64,000 nucleotides of DNA. Origin: Conexibacter stalactiti. GTDB taxonomy: Bacteria; Actinomycetota; Thermoleophilia; Solirubrobacterales; Solirubrobacteraceae. Every line of letters begins with the position of its first letter. Positions within the stretch are counted from its first letter, which is position 1. Shown here in pieces: positions 43,170-52,900 of this stretch. Both the position numbers and the translations under genes were made by a program. The notes below the pieces were generated by a model that made no database searches, was not told the origin of the DNA, and saw only the letters and a list, made by a program, of their open reading frames with translations. The stretch lies in assembly GCF_035967765.1 (NCBI RefSeq), contig NZ_JAYWIT010000002.1. One strand, given 5' to 3'.

Positions 43170-44449
43170 GCTCCAACGGAGCCCTGGCGCGGAGGCGGCA
43201 CCGAGACGTGGCCCGGAGGCCGCGGTGAGCGCACGCCTGAGGTCTGACTGCTCATCCCTGAGGGGCTTCAACGGGGCCGCGGCCCGGAGGCCGCGGTGAG
43301 CGTCACCCAGCCGCCGAACAGCGCGTCGCCGCCGTATTCGCTTCAACGGGGCCGCGGTGAGCGTACAGCGCCCTTGGCCAGTGGGTCCTCGCGCGTGTCG
43401 TGCTTCAACGGGGCCGCGGCCCGGAGGGCCGCGGTGAGGTCGGACAACGCGCTCATCAACGGGTGGCGGGCGTTGCTTCAACGGGGCCGCGGCCCGGAGG
43501 CCGCGGTGAGCCGGGAATCGCACCTGGTTGGTGGCGACGGGGACACGGCGGCTTCAACTGGGCCGCGGCCCGGAGGCCGCGGTGAGACTTCCAGGATCTC
43601 GTCGACCTGCTGCGTCAGGTTGCTTCAACGGGGCCGCGGCCCGGAGGCCGCGGTGAGGCGCCACCAACGCGCAGCCGGGCATGCCGGTCTGGCTTCAACG
43701 GGGCCGCGGCCCGGAGGCCGCGGTGAGGCTCTTCGGTCTGATCCTCTGGCACTGGGCGTTCGCGCTTCAACGGGGCCGCGGCCCGGAGGCCGCGGTGAGA
43801 CGGTCGCGCGGTCGCACGCGCGCTGTGGGCGCAGGCGCTTCAACGGGGCCGTGGCCCGGAGGCCGCGGTGAGTTCCGAATCCCCCGACGGCTACTTGCAC
43901 CGCGCTTCAACGGGGCCGCGGCCCGGAGGCCGCGGTGAGCGGATCCATGCCGGTCACAGCGGCGTATCGCTGGATGCTTCAACGGGGCCGCGGCCCGGAG
44001 GCCGCGGTGAGTCGCGCTCGCCGACGACGGCCGCTACGACCGGGCTGCGGCGCTTCAACGGGGCCGCGGCCCGGAGGCCGCGGTGAGCGCCCTGCTCGAT
44101 CACAACGATCTCGCCATCAACCATCCGGCTTCAACGGGGCCGCGGCCCGGAGGCCGCGGTGAGTGGAGGCCGGCGACGTGGAGGCCGTAGCCCCGGCCGC
44201 TTCAACGGGGCCGCGGCCCGGAGGCCGCGGTGAGACGCGCCGCGTCGAACTTGTTGTGACATCTGCGGCACTGCTTCAACGGGGCCGCGGCCCGGAGGCC
44301 GCGGTGAGTCTATCGAGCGCCTTGGAGACGTCGAGGCTCTTCGGGCTTCAACGGGGCCGCGGCCCGGAGGCCGCGGTGAGAGGGGTCGACGAGGTCGTGT
44401 CCCTCCAGCTCGGGCTTCAACGGGGCCGCGGCCCGGAGGCCGCGGTGAG
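43170..44449 (-). CRISPR. CRISPR array 1 (type I-G), 17 repeats plus a degenerate distal repeat
   Basis: Seventeen copies of a 36-bp unit lie at 43265-44449; spacers are mostly 33-40 bp. Read in the minus direction the repeat begins CTCACCGCGGCC and ends GGCCCCGTTGAAGC. Its core CCGCGGCC-TCCG-GGCCGCGG is a perfect 8-bp hairpin, and the last 8 nt GTTGAAGC fit a Cas6 5' handle. So transcription is probably leftward from a leader at the cas2 end. A damaged copy with inserted bases lies at 43170-43229, the leader-distal end. The copy at 43338-43359 has lost 14 bp. Confidence 0.95.
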
Positions 44450-44540
44450 GGCTCGCGAAATCCTAGCCGTATTTGCAGGGGATTTGCGGGCCTTTGCGAG
44501 AGGTGTCACTTGCAGCGGTGTGTCGGGTAGCGATGCGCGG
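44450..44540 (-). promoter_or_regulatory. Probable leader of array 1
   Basis: About 90 bp, richer in A/T than the surroundings, between the last canonical repeat and the end of cas2. It contains AAATCCTAGCCGTATTTGC. The location next to cas2 and the intact repeats at this end agree with a leader. Confidence 0.5.
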
Positions 44541-44957
44541 CTATGGCAGCTGCGGAAGGCTTCGTTTGCAGGGGGAATAGGTGGTGCGAGCGCTCCCCGG
44601 GTAAAAGGACCGCACCCCGACCGCTCGCGCGGGGTCGCACGGGTGCGGCGGATCACCAGATCGCCGGATCGTCGGATCGTCGGTGGGGAGGTCTCTGCGG
44701 CGGCCGATGAACTCGATGCACTCGACGCCGCGGGTGGCGGGCGGGCCGAGGTCGAAGATGCTGACGCTGTCCTCGGTCGTCTTCATCGCCTCGTGCAACT
44801 GACCTTTGAGCCGCGACAACTCCACACGAGTGAGATCGCAGACGAAGAGCGAGTATTGCAGCGGCTCGCCGAAGTCCTTCGCCAGGCGATGCACCCGGCG
44901 GAGCCGCCGCGGCTCGCGGATGTCGTAGGCGAGCAGGTAGCGGGTCCGGTCGGCCAC
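44541..44957 (-). CDS. cas2: CRISPR adaptation endonuclease Cas2
   Basis: 138 residues. The family core is clear: RTRYLLAYDIREPRRLRRVH (with the conserved Asp after LAY), LQYSLFVCDLTRVELSRLKG, SVSIFDLGPPATRGVECIEF. Cas2 pairs with Cas1 to insert new spacers. Usual length is about 95 residues; here ~40 extra residues after IGRRRDLPTDDPTI run into the leader, so the original stop may be lost. Start GTG 44957. It lies 8 bp after cas1. Since cas1 is broken, the module is likely inactive. Confidence 0.85.
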   Translation of the reverse strand: MADRTRYLLAYDIREPRRLRRVHRLAKDFGEPLQYSLFVCDLTRVELSRLKGQLHEAMKTTEDSVSIFDLGPPATRGVECIEFIGRRRDLPTDDPTIRRSGDPPHPCDPARAVGVRSFYPGSARTTYSPCKRSLPQLP

Positions 44958-44965
44958 CGCACGCC

Positions 44966-45970
44966 CTATCGAGTTGTCAAGGAACGGTAGGGAGGAGCGC
45001 TGCCCACCAGCACGGCAGCCAGCAGCCGGGCTTGGGTCTCCAGCGCCCGACGGTAGCTGGTCCGGTAGCCGAACAGGGGATGTCTCAGCTCGGTTCTCAC
45101 GCGGCGCTCGTAGGCGGCGATCACCTTCCGCCGCCCGGCCGTTGTCAACGCGACACCGGCCGCGCGGGTGACGAAGTCGCCGCCGCTCACCTCGCCGTTG
45201 TTGATGAGCATCAGAACCGTTGAGTCTCCGACAAGCGGACGCATCTCCTCGATCAAGTCGAGCGCCAACGCGGGGCGGCCGAAGCCGGAGCGGTGGTAGA
45301 GGCCGATGTAGGGATCGAGTCCCGCCGCCAGCAGCGCGGTCACCGCATCCTTGACGAGCATCGCGTAGACGAATGACAGCAGCGCGTTCACCGGATCGCG
45401 CGGCGGGCGGCGGTTGCGCTCCTCGAACGCGAAGGTCGCGGCTTCCCGACCGCGCAGCAGTCCGCCGAACCGCTCGAAGTAGAGCCGCGCCCCGGTACCT
45501 TCGATTCCCAGCAGTGACGCCGGGTCCCGCTCCTCCTCAGCCGTTCTTGCCAGCCGGCCGATCTGCGCGACGGCGTCGCGTGCCCCGGTACCGCCGTGCC
45601 GGCGCAGCAACGTCCGCTGGTTGCGCAGCTTGCCGGCGACGAACGCCGATGCGAACTCGCCGGCGCCGATCGCCGCCGCCCGGTGCTGTCGCATCCGGAC
45701 CAGCACGGTCTTCGATGGCATGCCGCTCGCGAAGCCGCTCAACCAGCCGCCCATCGTCAGCCACAGGACGGGATCCCGGCGTCGAAGCAGGCGCGCAGCA
45801 AGGCACTCCCCACGTCGACGTTGCCGAAGACCGCGACGTGCGAGACATCGAGCAGGCGACGAGAGGCGACCTCCTCGCCGTCCTCGATCGCCACCACGCG
45901 GCCGCCGCGCTTGGTCACCCGGCTACCGGGCTTGGAGGCGTAGAGCGGCTGCGCGGGCGAGTCGGCGGCG
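44966..45970 (-). pseudogene. cas1: cas1, frameshifted and lacking the Cas4 part
   Basis: The N-terminal strand domain reads PLYASKPGSRVTKRGGRVVA, then LLDVSHVAVFGNVDVGSALL and ends FDAGIPSCG-stop. The rest continues in another frame: GGWLSGFASGMPSKTVLVRM, KLRNQRTLLRR, PPRDPVNALLSFVYAMLVKD (conserved Cas1 core), down to the stop at 44966. Restoring one missing G near 45768 would give GIPVLWLTMGGW, the family pattern. In type I-G, Cas1 is normally fused to Cas4. Here no Cas4 sequence is present: the reading frame upstream of PLYASKPG runs into a CRISPR repeat and spacer of array 2. Confidence 0.85.
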
Positions 45971-46723
45971 CGACGAGCCGGCACGGGCCCGGAGGGCCGC
46001 GGGGAGCGGTCGGCCGCCGGCATCCGTGACATGCAGGAGGCGCTGCTTCAACGGGGCCGCGGCCCGGAGGCCGCGGTGAGAACGCATGACGACCGAACAG
46101 TGGATCGACTGGCTGCTTCAACGGAGCCGCGGCCCGGAGGGCGCTATGAGGGGACCAGAACTGCGGCACCTCGACGCCGTGCTGCTCGCTTCAACGGAGC
46201 CGCCGTCCGGAGGTCACGGTGAGGCGACGCCCTCGCGGTAGAGGACGAGCGCGTGGTGGCTTCAACGGAGCCGCGGCTTGGAGGCCGCGGTGAGGAGCGT
46301 CGAGAAGATGATTCTCGCGCCGCCCTCGTTGCTTCAACGAAGCACGGAGGCCGCGGTGAGGTCGCGCGCATCGACCCGTACGACAAGGCGCACCTGCTTC
46401 AACGGAGCCGCGGCTCGGAGGCGGCGGCGAGCGACGCGACGTGGATCAGCTCGCGTATGTCCCGGGGGCTTCAACGGAGCCGCGGCCCCGGAGGCCGCGG
46501 TGCGAATTATCTTCTGATGACCGGCCTTGGGGCGAACGCGCTTCAACGGAGCCACGGCCCGGAGGCCGCGGTGAGCCGTCACCTGGATGGAGCCGCGGCC
46601 GGCGCCGTCATGCTTCAACGGAGCCCGCGGCCCGGAGGCCGCGGTGAGGATTCCAATCTCGATGTCGTTCAGCGTGGCCTGGAGCGACTTCAACGGAGCT
46701 GCGGCCCGGAGGGTCACGGTGAA
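45971..46723 (-). CRISPR. CRISPR array 2, degenerate, about 10 repeats plus a copy at the cas1 end
   Basis: Repeats begin at 46045, 46115, 46188, 46259, 46331, 46396, 46468, 46540, 46612 and 46686, in the same orientation as array 1. Only the first matches array 1; the others carry CGGAGCC for CGGGGCC and many other changes. 46331-46360 is shortened to 30 bp. A further damaged copy at 45971-46006, a normal spacer length (38 bp) from the first, forms the 5' edge of the cas1 remnant. The other end touches a cas2 remnant. Confidence 0.9.
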
Positions 46724-46744
46724 AGGCTGCGCAGGAGTCTGGCG

Positions 46745-46944
46745 GGTTCGCCGAAGTCTTTCGCCACGTGATGCACCCGCGCAGCCGCCCCGGCTCGCGG
46801 ATGTCGTAGGCGAGCAGGTAGCAGGTCCGGTCGCCACCGCGCTCGCCTTATCGAGTTGTCAAGGAGCGAAGGCCGGGGCGCTGCTGACCAGTACTGCAGC
46901 CAGCGATCGGGCCTGGGCTTCCAGCGTCTGACGGTAGCTGGCCC
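46745..46944 (-). pseudogene. Remnant of a second cas2-cas1 junction
   Basis: About 200 bp is closely similar by eye to 44864-45070. It includes the start of cas2 (RTRYLLAYDIREP region), the shared spacer TATCGAGTTGTCAAGGA and the last ~25 codons of cas1. The cas2 part is cut at its 40th codon by array 2, and the cas1 part is cut at about 46944. The unit array-cas2-cas1 was therefore once present twice in tandem. Confidence 0.8.
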
Positions 46945-46986
46945 TGTTGTTGTGGGTTGGGGTTGCGGCGGCGGAAGCGATGTCGT

Positions 46987-47044
46987 ACGGTATCGGAAAC
47001 GATACCGTTTACTGATGCAGGTAGGCGCCCAAGGACACCTACCT
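46987..47044 (+). promoter_or_regulatory. Two palindromes in the cas operon control region
   Basis: ACGGTATCG-GAAA-CGATACCGT (46987-47008) is a perfect 9-bp inverted repeat with a 4-base centre. Ten bases further, AGGTAGG and CCTACCT (47019-47044) form a second one with 12 bases between. Both lie about 200 bp upstream of csb1 and just before the mini-array. They are likely operators or a structured 5' leader. Confidence 0.5.
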
Positions 47045-47069
47045 ATGACGTGAATGGTCTGTTCAAACC

Positions 47070-47174
47070 AGCACCGGGCCTCTGTGGCGCGGCCTCGTTG
47101 AAGCACGTCGTTGGTTGGCGTTGTTGGTCGTGCGCGCACGGTCCACCGGGCGGTCGCTCGGCTCCGTCGAAGGA
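47070..47174 (+). CRISPR. Degenerate two-repeat mini-array in the csb1 leader
   Basis: Repeat-like unit 1 (47070-47104) ends GCGCGGCCTCGTTGAAGC; its last 16 bases equal those of a repeat in array 3. A 36-bp spacer-like segment follows (47105-47140). Unit 2 (47141-47174) reads CCACCGGGCGG ... CTCGGCTCCGTCGAAGG, a more diverged repeat. Orientation is that of csb1 and array 3, opposite to arrays 1 and 2. This repeat-spacer-repeat layout beside effector genes is that of crRNA-like regulators (CreA/CreR class). Alternatively it is the last trace of an eroded array. Confidence 0.5.
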
Positions 47175-47231
47175 CGTAGAACGCAACGGGCGCCTGCTGG
47201 CGGCCGATGAAACCGAACCAGGAGGTGTCGT

Positions 47232-48374
47232 ATGACTGTGGACTTGTTGTCAGCGCTGCGTGACGGGCTTTCCGATGAGCCATCGGCGACTCGTCCCGCT
47301 GGGATCGAGGTCCGGCAGGATCTCGAACCTGCCGGCGGGCTGCCGGTCCAGCCGCCCTCGTACGAGGGGCGGTTGGAGATCCACGATCGCTACATCGACG
47401 GGGAGCCGTGCAGAACGATCGAGCTGGACAGCGTCGGCTCGGCGGCGAACCGGCTCGAGGAGGTGTTGCTCGCCCTCCATCGCGCCGGACGCTACCCGCT
47501 GCCGGTGTCGAGCACGACCGTGGAGCCGAGTGACGGCGAAGCGATCACCATCACAACCCTTGAGATGCCCCATCGGTCTTTTGACGCGTGGCTGCGGCTG
47601 AGTGAGCCCGTGGGCGGCGGCGGCCGATTCGATGCCAGCGAGCGAGGTCTGGAGCTGTCGTTGGCGCATGCCGCGGCGCTCGATCCGCTGTTGGAGACCT
47701 CGTCGCACGACCTTCTGTTCGGCGTCTGGGACTCCCAAAAGAAGGGACCGCACGGTCAGGTGCGGATCGGGCGTGCGCTGACCAGCAGCCTGATCGGGCT
47801 GAAGCCGATCGAGCAGGCGCAGTTCGCTGCGCGCAGAGATCCGCTCAACCTCGGTGAGGCGAGTGATCTGCCCAGAGGTGCGAGACGGCTCTCCGAGCAG
47901 GGGCTCAGCTCGATCCCGCCGCAGCAGCAGATCCCCTACGACCACGAGCCGGCAAGAACGGCCGGGAAGATACCCGTCGGCTTCCGCGGCGGCGTCGTGA
48001 TCACCGAGGCGCGCTACCTCGGCTTCCTGTCCTTCGCGGCGCTGCGCCGGCTCAGCTTCGCCCATTACGACAACACGGAGACGCGCGTCCTGCTCGCGGC
48101 GCTTGGGCTCTACGCGCTGACGCTGCGCGGGGCCGCTGGCTGGGACTTGCGTGCCCGTTGCGCGCTCGTCCCGCGCGCCGAGATGTGCTTCGACCTGGTC
48201 GGCGCCGACGGCAGACGGGAGCGGTTCGCGCTCGCTCCCGACGCCGCGCGTTCGCTGTTGGACGACGCGGTCGCCCGCGTCGGGGTCGCTGATCGCAGCG
48301 TCCACCTCAGAGCGGGTGCGATGCTGAACGGCCTGGTAGACAACGCGGTCGCCGCGAGCGCGAAGGCTGGGTGA
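47232..48374 (+). CDS. csb1: Type I-G Cascade backbone protein Csb1 (Cas7)
   Basis: 380 residues. Csb1 is the Cas7 subunit that coats crRNA in type I-G (I-U). Family traits: RYIDGEPCRTIELDSVGSAA near residue 60, LLFGVWDSQKKG and ALTSSLIGLKPIEQ in the middle, then SEQGLSSIPPQQQIPYD and ITEARYLGFLSFAALRRLSF. Full length. GGAGGTG precedes ATG 47232 by 5 bp. First gene of a tightly packed effector operon csb1-csb2-cas3-csb3. Confidence 0.92.
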   Translation: MTVDLLSALRDGLSDEPSATRPAGIEVRQDLEPAGGLPVQPPSYEGRLEIHDRYIDGEPCRTIELDSVGSAANRLEEVLLALHRAGRYPLPVSSTTVEPSDGEAITITTLEMPHRSFDAWLRLSEPVGGGGRFDASERGLELSLAHAAALDPLLETSSHDLLFGVWDSQKKGPHGQVRIGRALTSSLIGLKPIEQAQFAARRDPLNLGEASDLPRGARRLSEQGLSSIPPQQQIPYDHEPARTAGKIPVGFRGGVVITEARYLGFLSFAALRRLSFAHYDNTETRVLLAALGLYALTLRGAAGWDLRARCALVPRAEMCFDLVGADGRRERFALAPDAARSLLDDAVARVGVADRSVHLRAGAMLNGLVDNAVAASAKAG

Positions 48375-48383
48375 GCGCGGCTG

Positions 48384-49961
48384 ATGGTGCGACTCACGCT
48401 TCGTTTTCCGCTGGGTGTCTACCACGCTCAGTCTGGCTCGTCACCAAACGAGCCGGAGTGGCCGCCGAGCCCGCTGCGGCTGCTCGGTGCGCTGCTCGCC
48501 GCCGCGCACGGCCGGCACGGCGGCGACCTCGCGGCTGACCGCACGCTGCTGCAGCGGCTGTGCGACGCTCCGCCGCCGCGGGTCTTGGCTCCCGACAGCG
48601 TTGGCGTCGGCGAGCCCAACCGCGACGCCGCGGCGGCGGTGCGGCTGCGCGGCGCGACGCGGTGGGCACCGCGCAACTACGTCGACACCGGACGCGGCGT
48701 CTCGCCGCGCAACCTCGGGCGTGAGCGCGCCGAGGTCAGCAAGGTCGGGGTCGCGATCGGAGATCGACCGGTGCACCTCGTGTGGGACGAGCTTGAGCTG
48801 ACCGGCGAGGAGTTGGAGCGCTTGCGCTCCCTGGCGGCGGACGTCACGTTCGTCGGCACGAGCCGCTCGCCGGCGCTCGTCCACGTCGCGCCGGATCCGC
48901 CCGGCAATGAGGACCCGATGCGCGAACGTGTGTGGCGGCCGGCAGGCGTAGAGGCCGGCGACGGGATCGCGGTGCGCGTGCCGGATGGCGCCACGCTCGA
49001 TGGCTTCGACCGCCGCGAGGCGGCGCGACGCAGCGACCGGGCGAGGGTTCAGCCGACGGGGCTGATCCCGCAGATCGCGATCGGCCAGTCGGTGCGCTAC
49101 GTGCGGCCCGGGTGGCGACCGGCTCCACGCCCTGTCGACCCGCGCTGGTGGGGTGAGATGATCGTGCTGGCAATCGACGACGGGAACTCGCAGCTGCGGC
49201 CGAAGGCGCCGGCGGCCTACCTTCTGGCGCGCGCGGTGCGCACCGCGTTGTTGAGCGGCTACGGCGCGGAGGGAACGGTCGAGGAGGCGCCGGCGATCCT
49301 CACCGCCCGTGGAGCCGATCCGCACTGCGCGGTCGTGCCGCTCCCGTTCGTGTGGGGTCCGCACCCGACCGGTCGCGTGCTCGGCGTGGCGCTGGTGCTG
49401 CCGCATGAGCGGCGCGTCGCTGACCTGGTCGAACAGCGCGCTGCGGTCGTGCGCGGCCTGCGCGCGCTGCTGGGCGCTGATGACGCGACGCCGCGACCGG
49501 ATGTGCGGATCCCGGGAGCCGGGTTGGTGCGGTTGGCGCTCCCGACGGCCGACGACGCGCGCAAGGTGACGCTGCAACCGGCCTCCTATGCGCGGCCGTC
49601 GCGGCACTGGGTGACTGTCACGCCGGTCGTTCACTCCCGCTGGCGCAAGGGCGGTGCCGAGGGGCTGATGCGCCAGGTCGCTGCCGACTGCGCTCACGTG
49701 GGGTTGCCGACGCCGTCGTCCGTCGCGGTGTTGCGCGGACCGGGACGGCGCGGTGGGGCCGGGCGCATGGTCTCGGCCGGACAGGTTCCTGAGCGTTGGC
49801 GTGGCCCGGTGCAAGGGCCGGCGGATCATCTCGCGCTGACGTTCGAGCGTCCGGTCGCCGGTCCGCTGCTGCTCGGCAAGGCACGTCACTTCGGGCTCGG
49901 GCTGTGCGTTCCGGCCGAGAAGGAGGCGTGGGCGATCACGCAGCAGGAGCGGGCGGCGTGA
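48384..49961 (+). CDS. csb2: Type I-G Csb2 (Cas5-Cas6 fusion)
   Basis: 525 residues. The N-terminal Cas5-like RAMP part reads LTLRFPLGVYHAQSGSSPNE, then PSPLRLLGALLAAAHGRHGG. The C-terminal part should be Cas6-like, the crRNA-processing nuclease, with His-containing segments such as SRHWVTVTPVVHSRW. Csb2 would cut the repeat before GTTGAAGC. ATG 48384 follows csb1 by 9 bp. The stop overlaps the cas3 GTG. Confidence 0.9.
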   Translation: MVRLTLRFPLGVYHAQSGSSPNEPEWPPSPLRLLGALLAAAHGRHGGDLAADRTLLQRLCDAPPPRVLAPDSVGVGEPNRDAAAAVRLRGATRWAPRNYVDTGRGVSPRNLGRERAEVSKVGVAIGDRPVHLVWDELELTGEELERLRSLAADVTFVGTSRSPALVHVAPDPPGNEDPMRERVWRPAGVEAGDGIAVRVPDGATLDGFDRREAARRSDRARVQPTGLIPQIAIGQSVRYVRPGWRPAPRPVDPRWWGEMIVLAIDDGNSQLRPKAPAAYLLARAVRTALLSGYGAEGTVEEAPAILTARGADPHCAVVPLPFVWGPHPTGRVLGVALVLPHERRVADLVEQRAAVVRGLRALLGADDATPRPDVRIPGAGLVRLALPTADDARKVTLQPASYARPSRHWVTVTPVVHSRWRKGGAEGLMRQVAADCAHVGLPTPSSVAVLRGPGRRGGAGRMVSAGQVPERWRGPVQGPADHLALTFERPVAGPLLLGKARHFGLGLCVPAEKEAWAITQQERAA

Positions 49962-52900
49962 TCTCGTTCGCGGAGTACTTCAGGGCCATCCACGGGCACG
50001 ATCCGTATCCGTGGCAGGAGCGCCTCGCGCAGCGCTGCGCGGCCGGCGAGCCGCCGACTGTGATCGCGGTCCCGACTGGCGCGGGCAAGACCGCGACGGT
50101 CGATGCGCTTCTCTGGGCGCTCGCGATGCAGGCCGATCGACCGGCAGTGGAGCGGACCGTCGGCGTGCGGATCGTCTGGGCGATCGACCGCCGGATCCTC
50201 GTCGACGAGGTCCACAGGCACGCGACGCGCGTCGCCGTGGCGCTGGCCGCCGCGCGCGATGACACGGAGGCCGCGCTCTACCCGGTCGCGACCGCGTTGG
50301 CCGGTCTCGCCCATCAGGGCGCAGTGCCGCTCGTCGCGACGCGCTGGCGTGGCGGCATCGACCCGGAACGCGCGCTGCACGGCCCGCTGCAGCCGCAGAT
50401 CATCACCAGCACCGTCGGGCAGATCGGGTCACGGTTGCTGTTCCGCGGCTACGGCGTCGGCGCGGCGTCGCGCGCGCTGGAGGCCGGCCTGGCCGCCGTC
50501 GACACGACGATCTGCCTCGACGAGGCCCATCTCGCCGAGCCGTTCCGGCAATGCGTCAATCGGATCCGGGAGCTGCGTCTCGCCGCACCTGAGGCGCCGG
50601 CGCTGCCCGGACTGCGATCGATCACGATCACCGCGACGCCGGCCGCTGGCGTTGCGCCTGAGCAGGTCGTCGCGTTGACCGACGGCGATCGCGCCGACCC
50701 GGAGCTGCATCGGCGTCTGCACGCCGTCAAGCGGGCGGCGCTGGTTGACCCAGGCGACGTCAACGACCGTGAGCGGGCGGCCGCGCTCGTGCGTGAGACG
50801 CTCGCGCACGTCGAGCGCGGGGCGTCGACCGTCGCTTGCGTCGTCAACACGGTCCGTCGCGCGCGCGAGGTCCATCGGCAGCTGGAAGCAGCGCTCGACG
50901 GCGACGAGGTCGCGTGCGGGCTGCTCGTCGGGCCGCAGCGCCCCATCGACCGTCACGACTTCCTCGACGGCCCGGGCGCGCGCCTGTTCGATCCGGACGC
51001 AGGCGGGAAGCGGGTGGTCTGCGTCGCCACGCAGACGTTCGAGGTCGGGCTCGACGCCGACGTCGACGCGATGGTGACCGAGTCAGCGTCGGCGGCCGCG
51101 CTGGTCCAGCGGCTCGGGCGGCTCAACCGCGGCGGCCGGCCGGCTCGCGAGGGGCACGCGACGATCGTGCGCGACCCGCAGCCGTGGCTCTACAGAGAGG
51201 ACGAGCCGCTGGCATGGAGCATGCTCGAAGGGTTGCTGGGCGACGGCAGCGTCGACGTCTCGGTCGCGGCGCTCGAGGCGCTGCGACCGTACCCGCAGGC
51301 GAGTGCGCCGCCGGGCGCGCCGTTCCTGGCACCCGAGACCGTCGAGCTGCTGTCGCACACCGCCCGCGACTTCGGCGACTGGCAGGAGGTCGACGCCGAG
51401 GTCTTCTGGCGTGGCGTCGAGAGCGGTGCTGATGCCGACGTCTCCGTCTGCTGGCGCGCGGACCTGCGGCCGGAGCGCAGCGGCGCGGCGGCGAACGGGT
51501 ACCGCGAGCTGTTGCTCGCTGCCGCCCCGCCGCAGCGCGATGAGCTGCTCACGCTCAGCGACGTCGCGGCGCGTGCGCTGATCGCGGCGAGCTTCCCGGC
51601 AGGGTCGTCGGCGGGTGCGAGAAGAGTCGCGCTCGGCGACGGCGACGGCGACGTCGAGGGCGGGTCGCAGACGGCGGCGCCGCCGGCGTACGCCGCTGCC
51701 GCCCACGAGCTGCCGTTCATCGTGCTGCGCGGCAATCAGGTGCTCGTCGGGGATGACCCGTTCGACGAGGACGAGCTGCGCGAGGGCGTGCTGAACGCTG
51801 GCGGACGCAGGACGATCCGGCCGTGGGAGATCAAGGCCGGCGACATCGTGATGCTGCCGGCGAGACGCGAGCCGATCGTCGACGGCCTGCCCTGGAACGA
51901 CCAGGCCGGTGACGTACGCGAGGCGGTCGCGCTCGATGAGGAGGTCGACGGTGGCGACCGACCGCGGCTGCCCGCACCGGTCCGGCTCAACCCGCAGGCG
52001 CTGAGCGCGGCACTCGGTCGCTCGCCGAGACGACCGCTCACCGTCGGGAGCTGGCGACGGGTGTCGACCGCATGTCGGAGGGCCGCCGACCGCATTGTTA
52101 GGGCTCGCGGCACGAGCGACCGGAACACCGCACTGGAGGATCTGGTCAACGCCCTTGCAGACCTTCTGCCTTCGCATCCGGCGTTTGCTTCGCTCGCCCC
52201 CGATGCGCTGGCGGGGGTCGGCGCGACGCTCGTGCTGCGCGAGATCGGGGTGGTCGCGTCAGACGGGTTGCCGCAGTACGAGCCCGGCGACGCCGAGGGG
52301 GAGGCGGCCGACGATGCGACCTCTGTGAATGCGCACGAGGACGACCCGGCATGGGACGCCGCCGCGCGCGCCCGGCCGCTGGAACGGAGCTGGGTGCTCG
52401 TGCCGGTGCCCACCGATGATCTCGAGCGAGCCGACCGCCGGGGGGCCGGTGACCTCGCGCCGCCGACGCTGCGCTCTCATCTCGCCGACGTCCGCGACCA
52501 GGTCGACGACTACACGAGCGCGCTGGGACTGGCAGCGCCGCTTCGCGATTCGCTGCGGCTCGCCGCGCAGGCACACGATCTCGGCAAGGTCGACCCCCGC
52601 TTCCAGGCGTTTCTGCGCGGTGGAGTGCATGCGATCGGTGCGGCTCCGATCGCCAAGAGCGAGTTCGGGACCGGCGACCGCGGCACAGCCCGGATCGCGG
52701 CCCATCTCGCCGGACTGCCGCGGGGCTGGCATCACGAATGCGCATCGGTCGCGATCCTCGAGGACGCGGTCAGCACAGGACAGTTCGTGCCATCAGAGGG
52801 CGTCGACCTCGACCTCACGCTCCACCTCGTCGGCGCTCATCACGGCCGCGATCGCGAGCGTCCCTCCGTCGCGGACGGCGGCGCTACGCCAGGGCCGTTC

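Noticed and set aside
43296..44990. Long open frames across the CRISPR array (RGPEAAV and FNGAAARRPR repeats)
   Set aside because: They are translations of the repeat unit, whose 36-bp length keeps the frame open. No start signal or domain is present.
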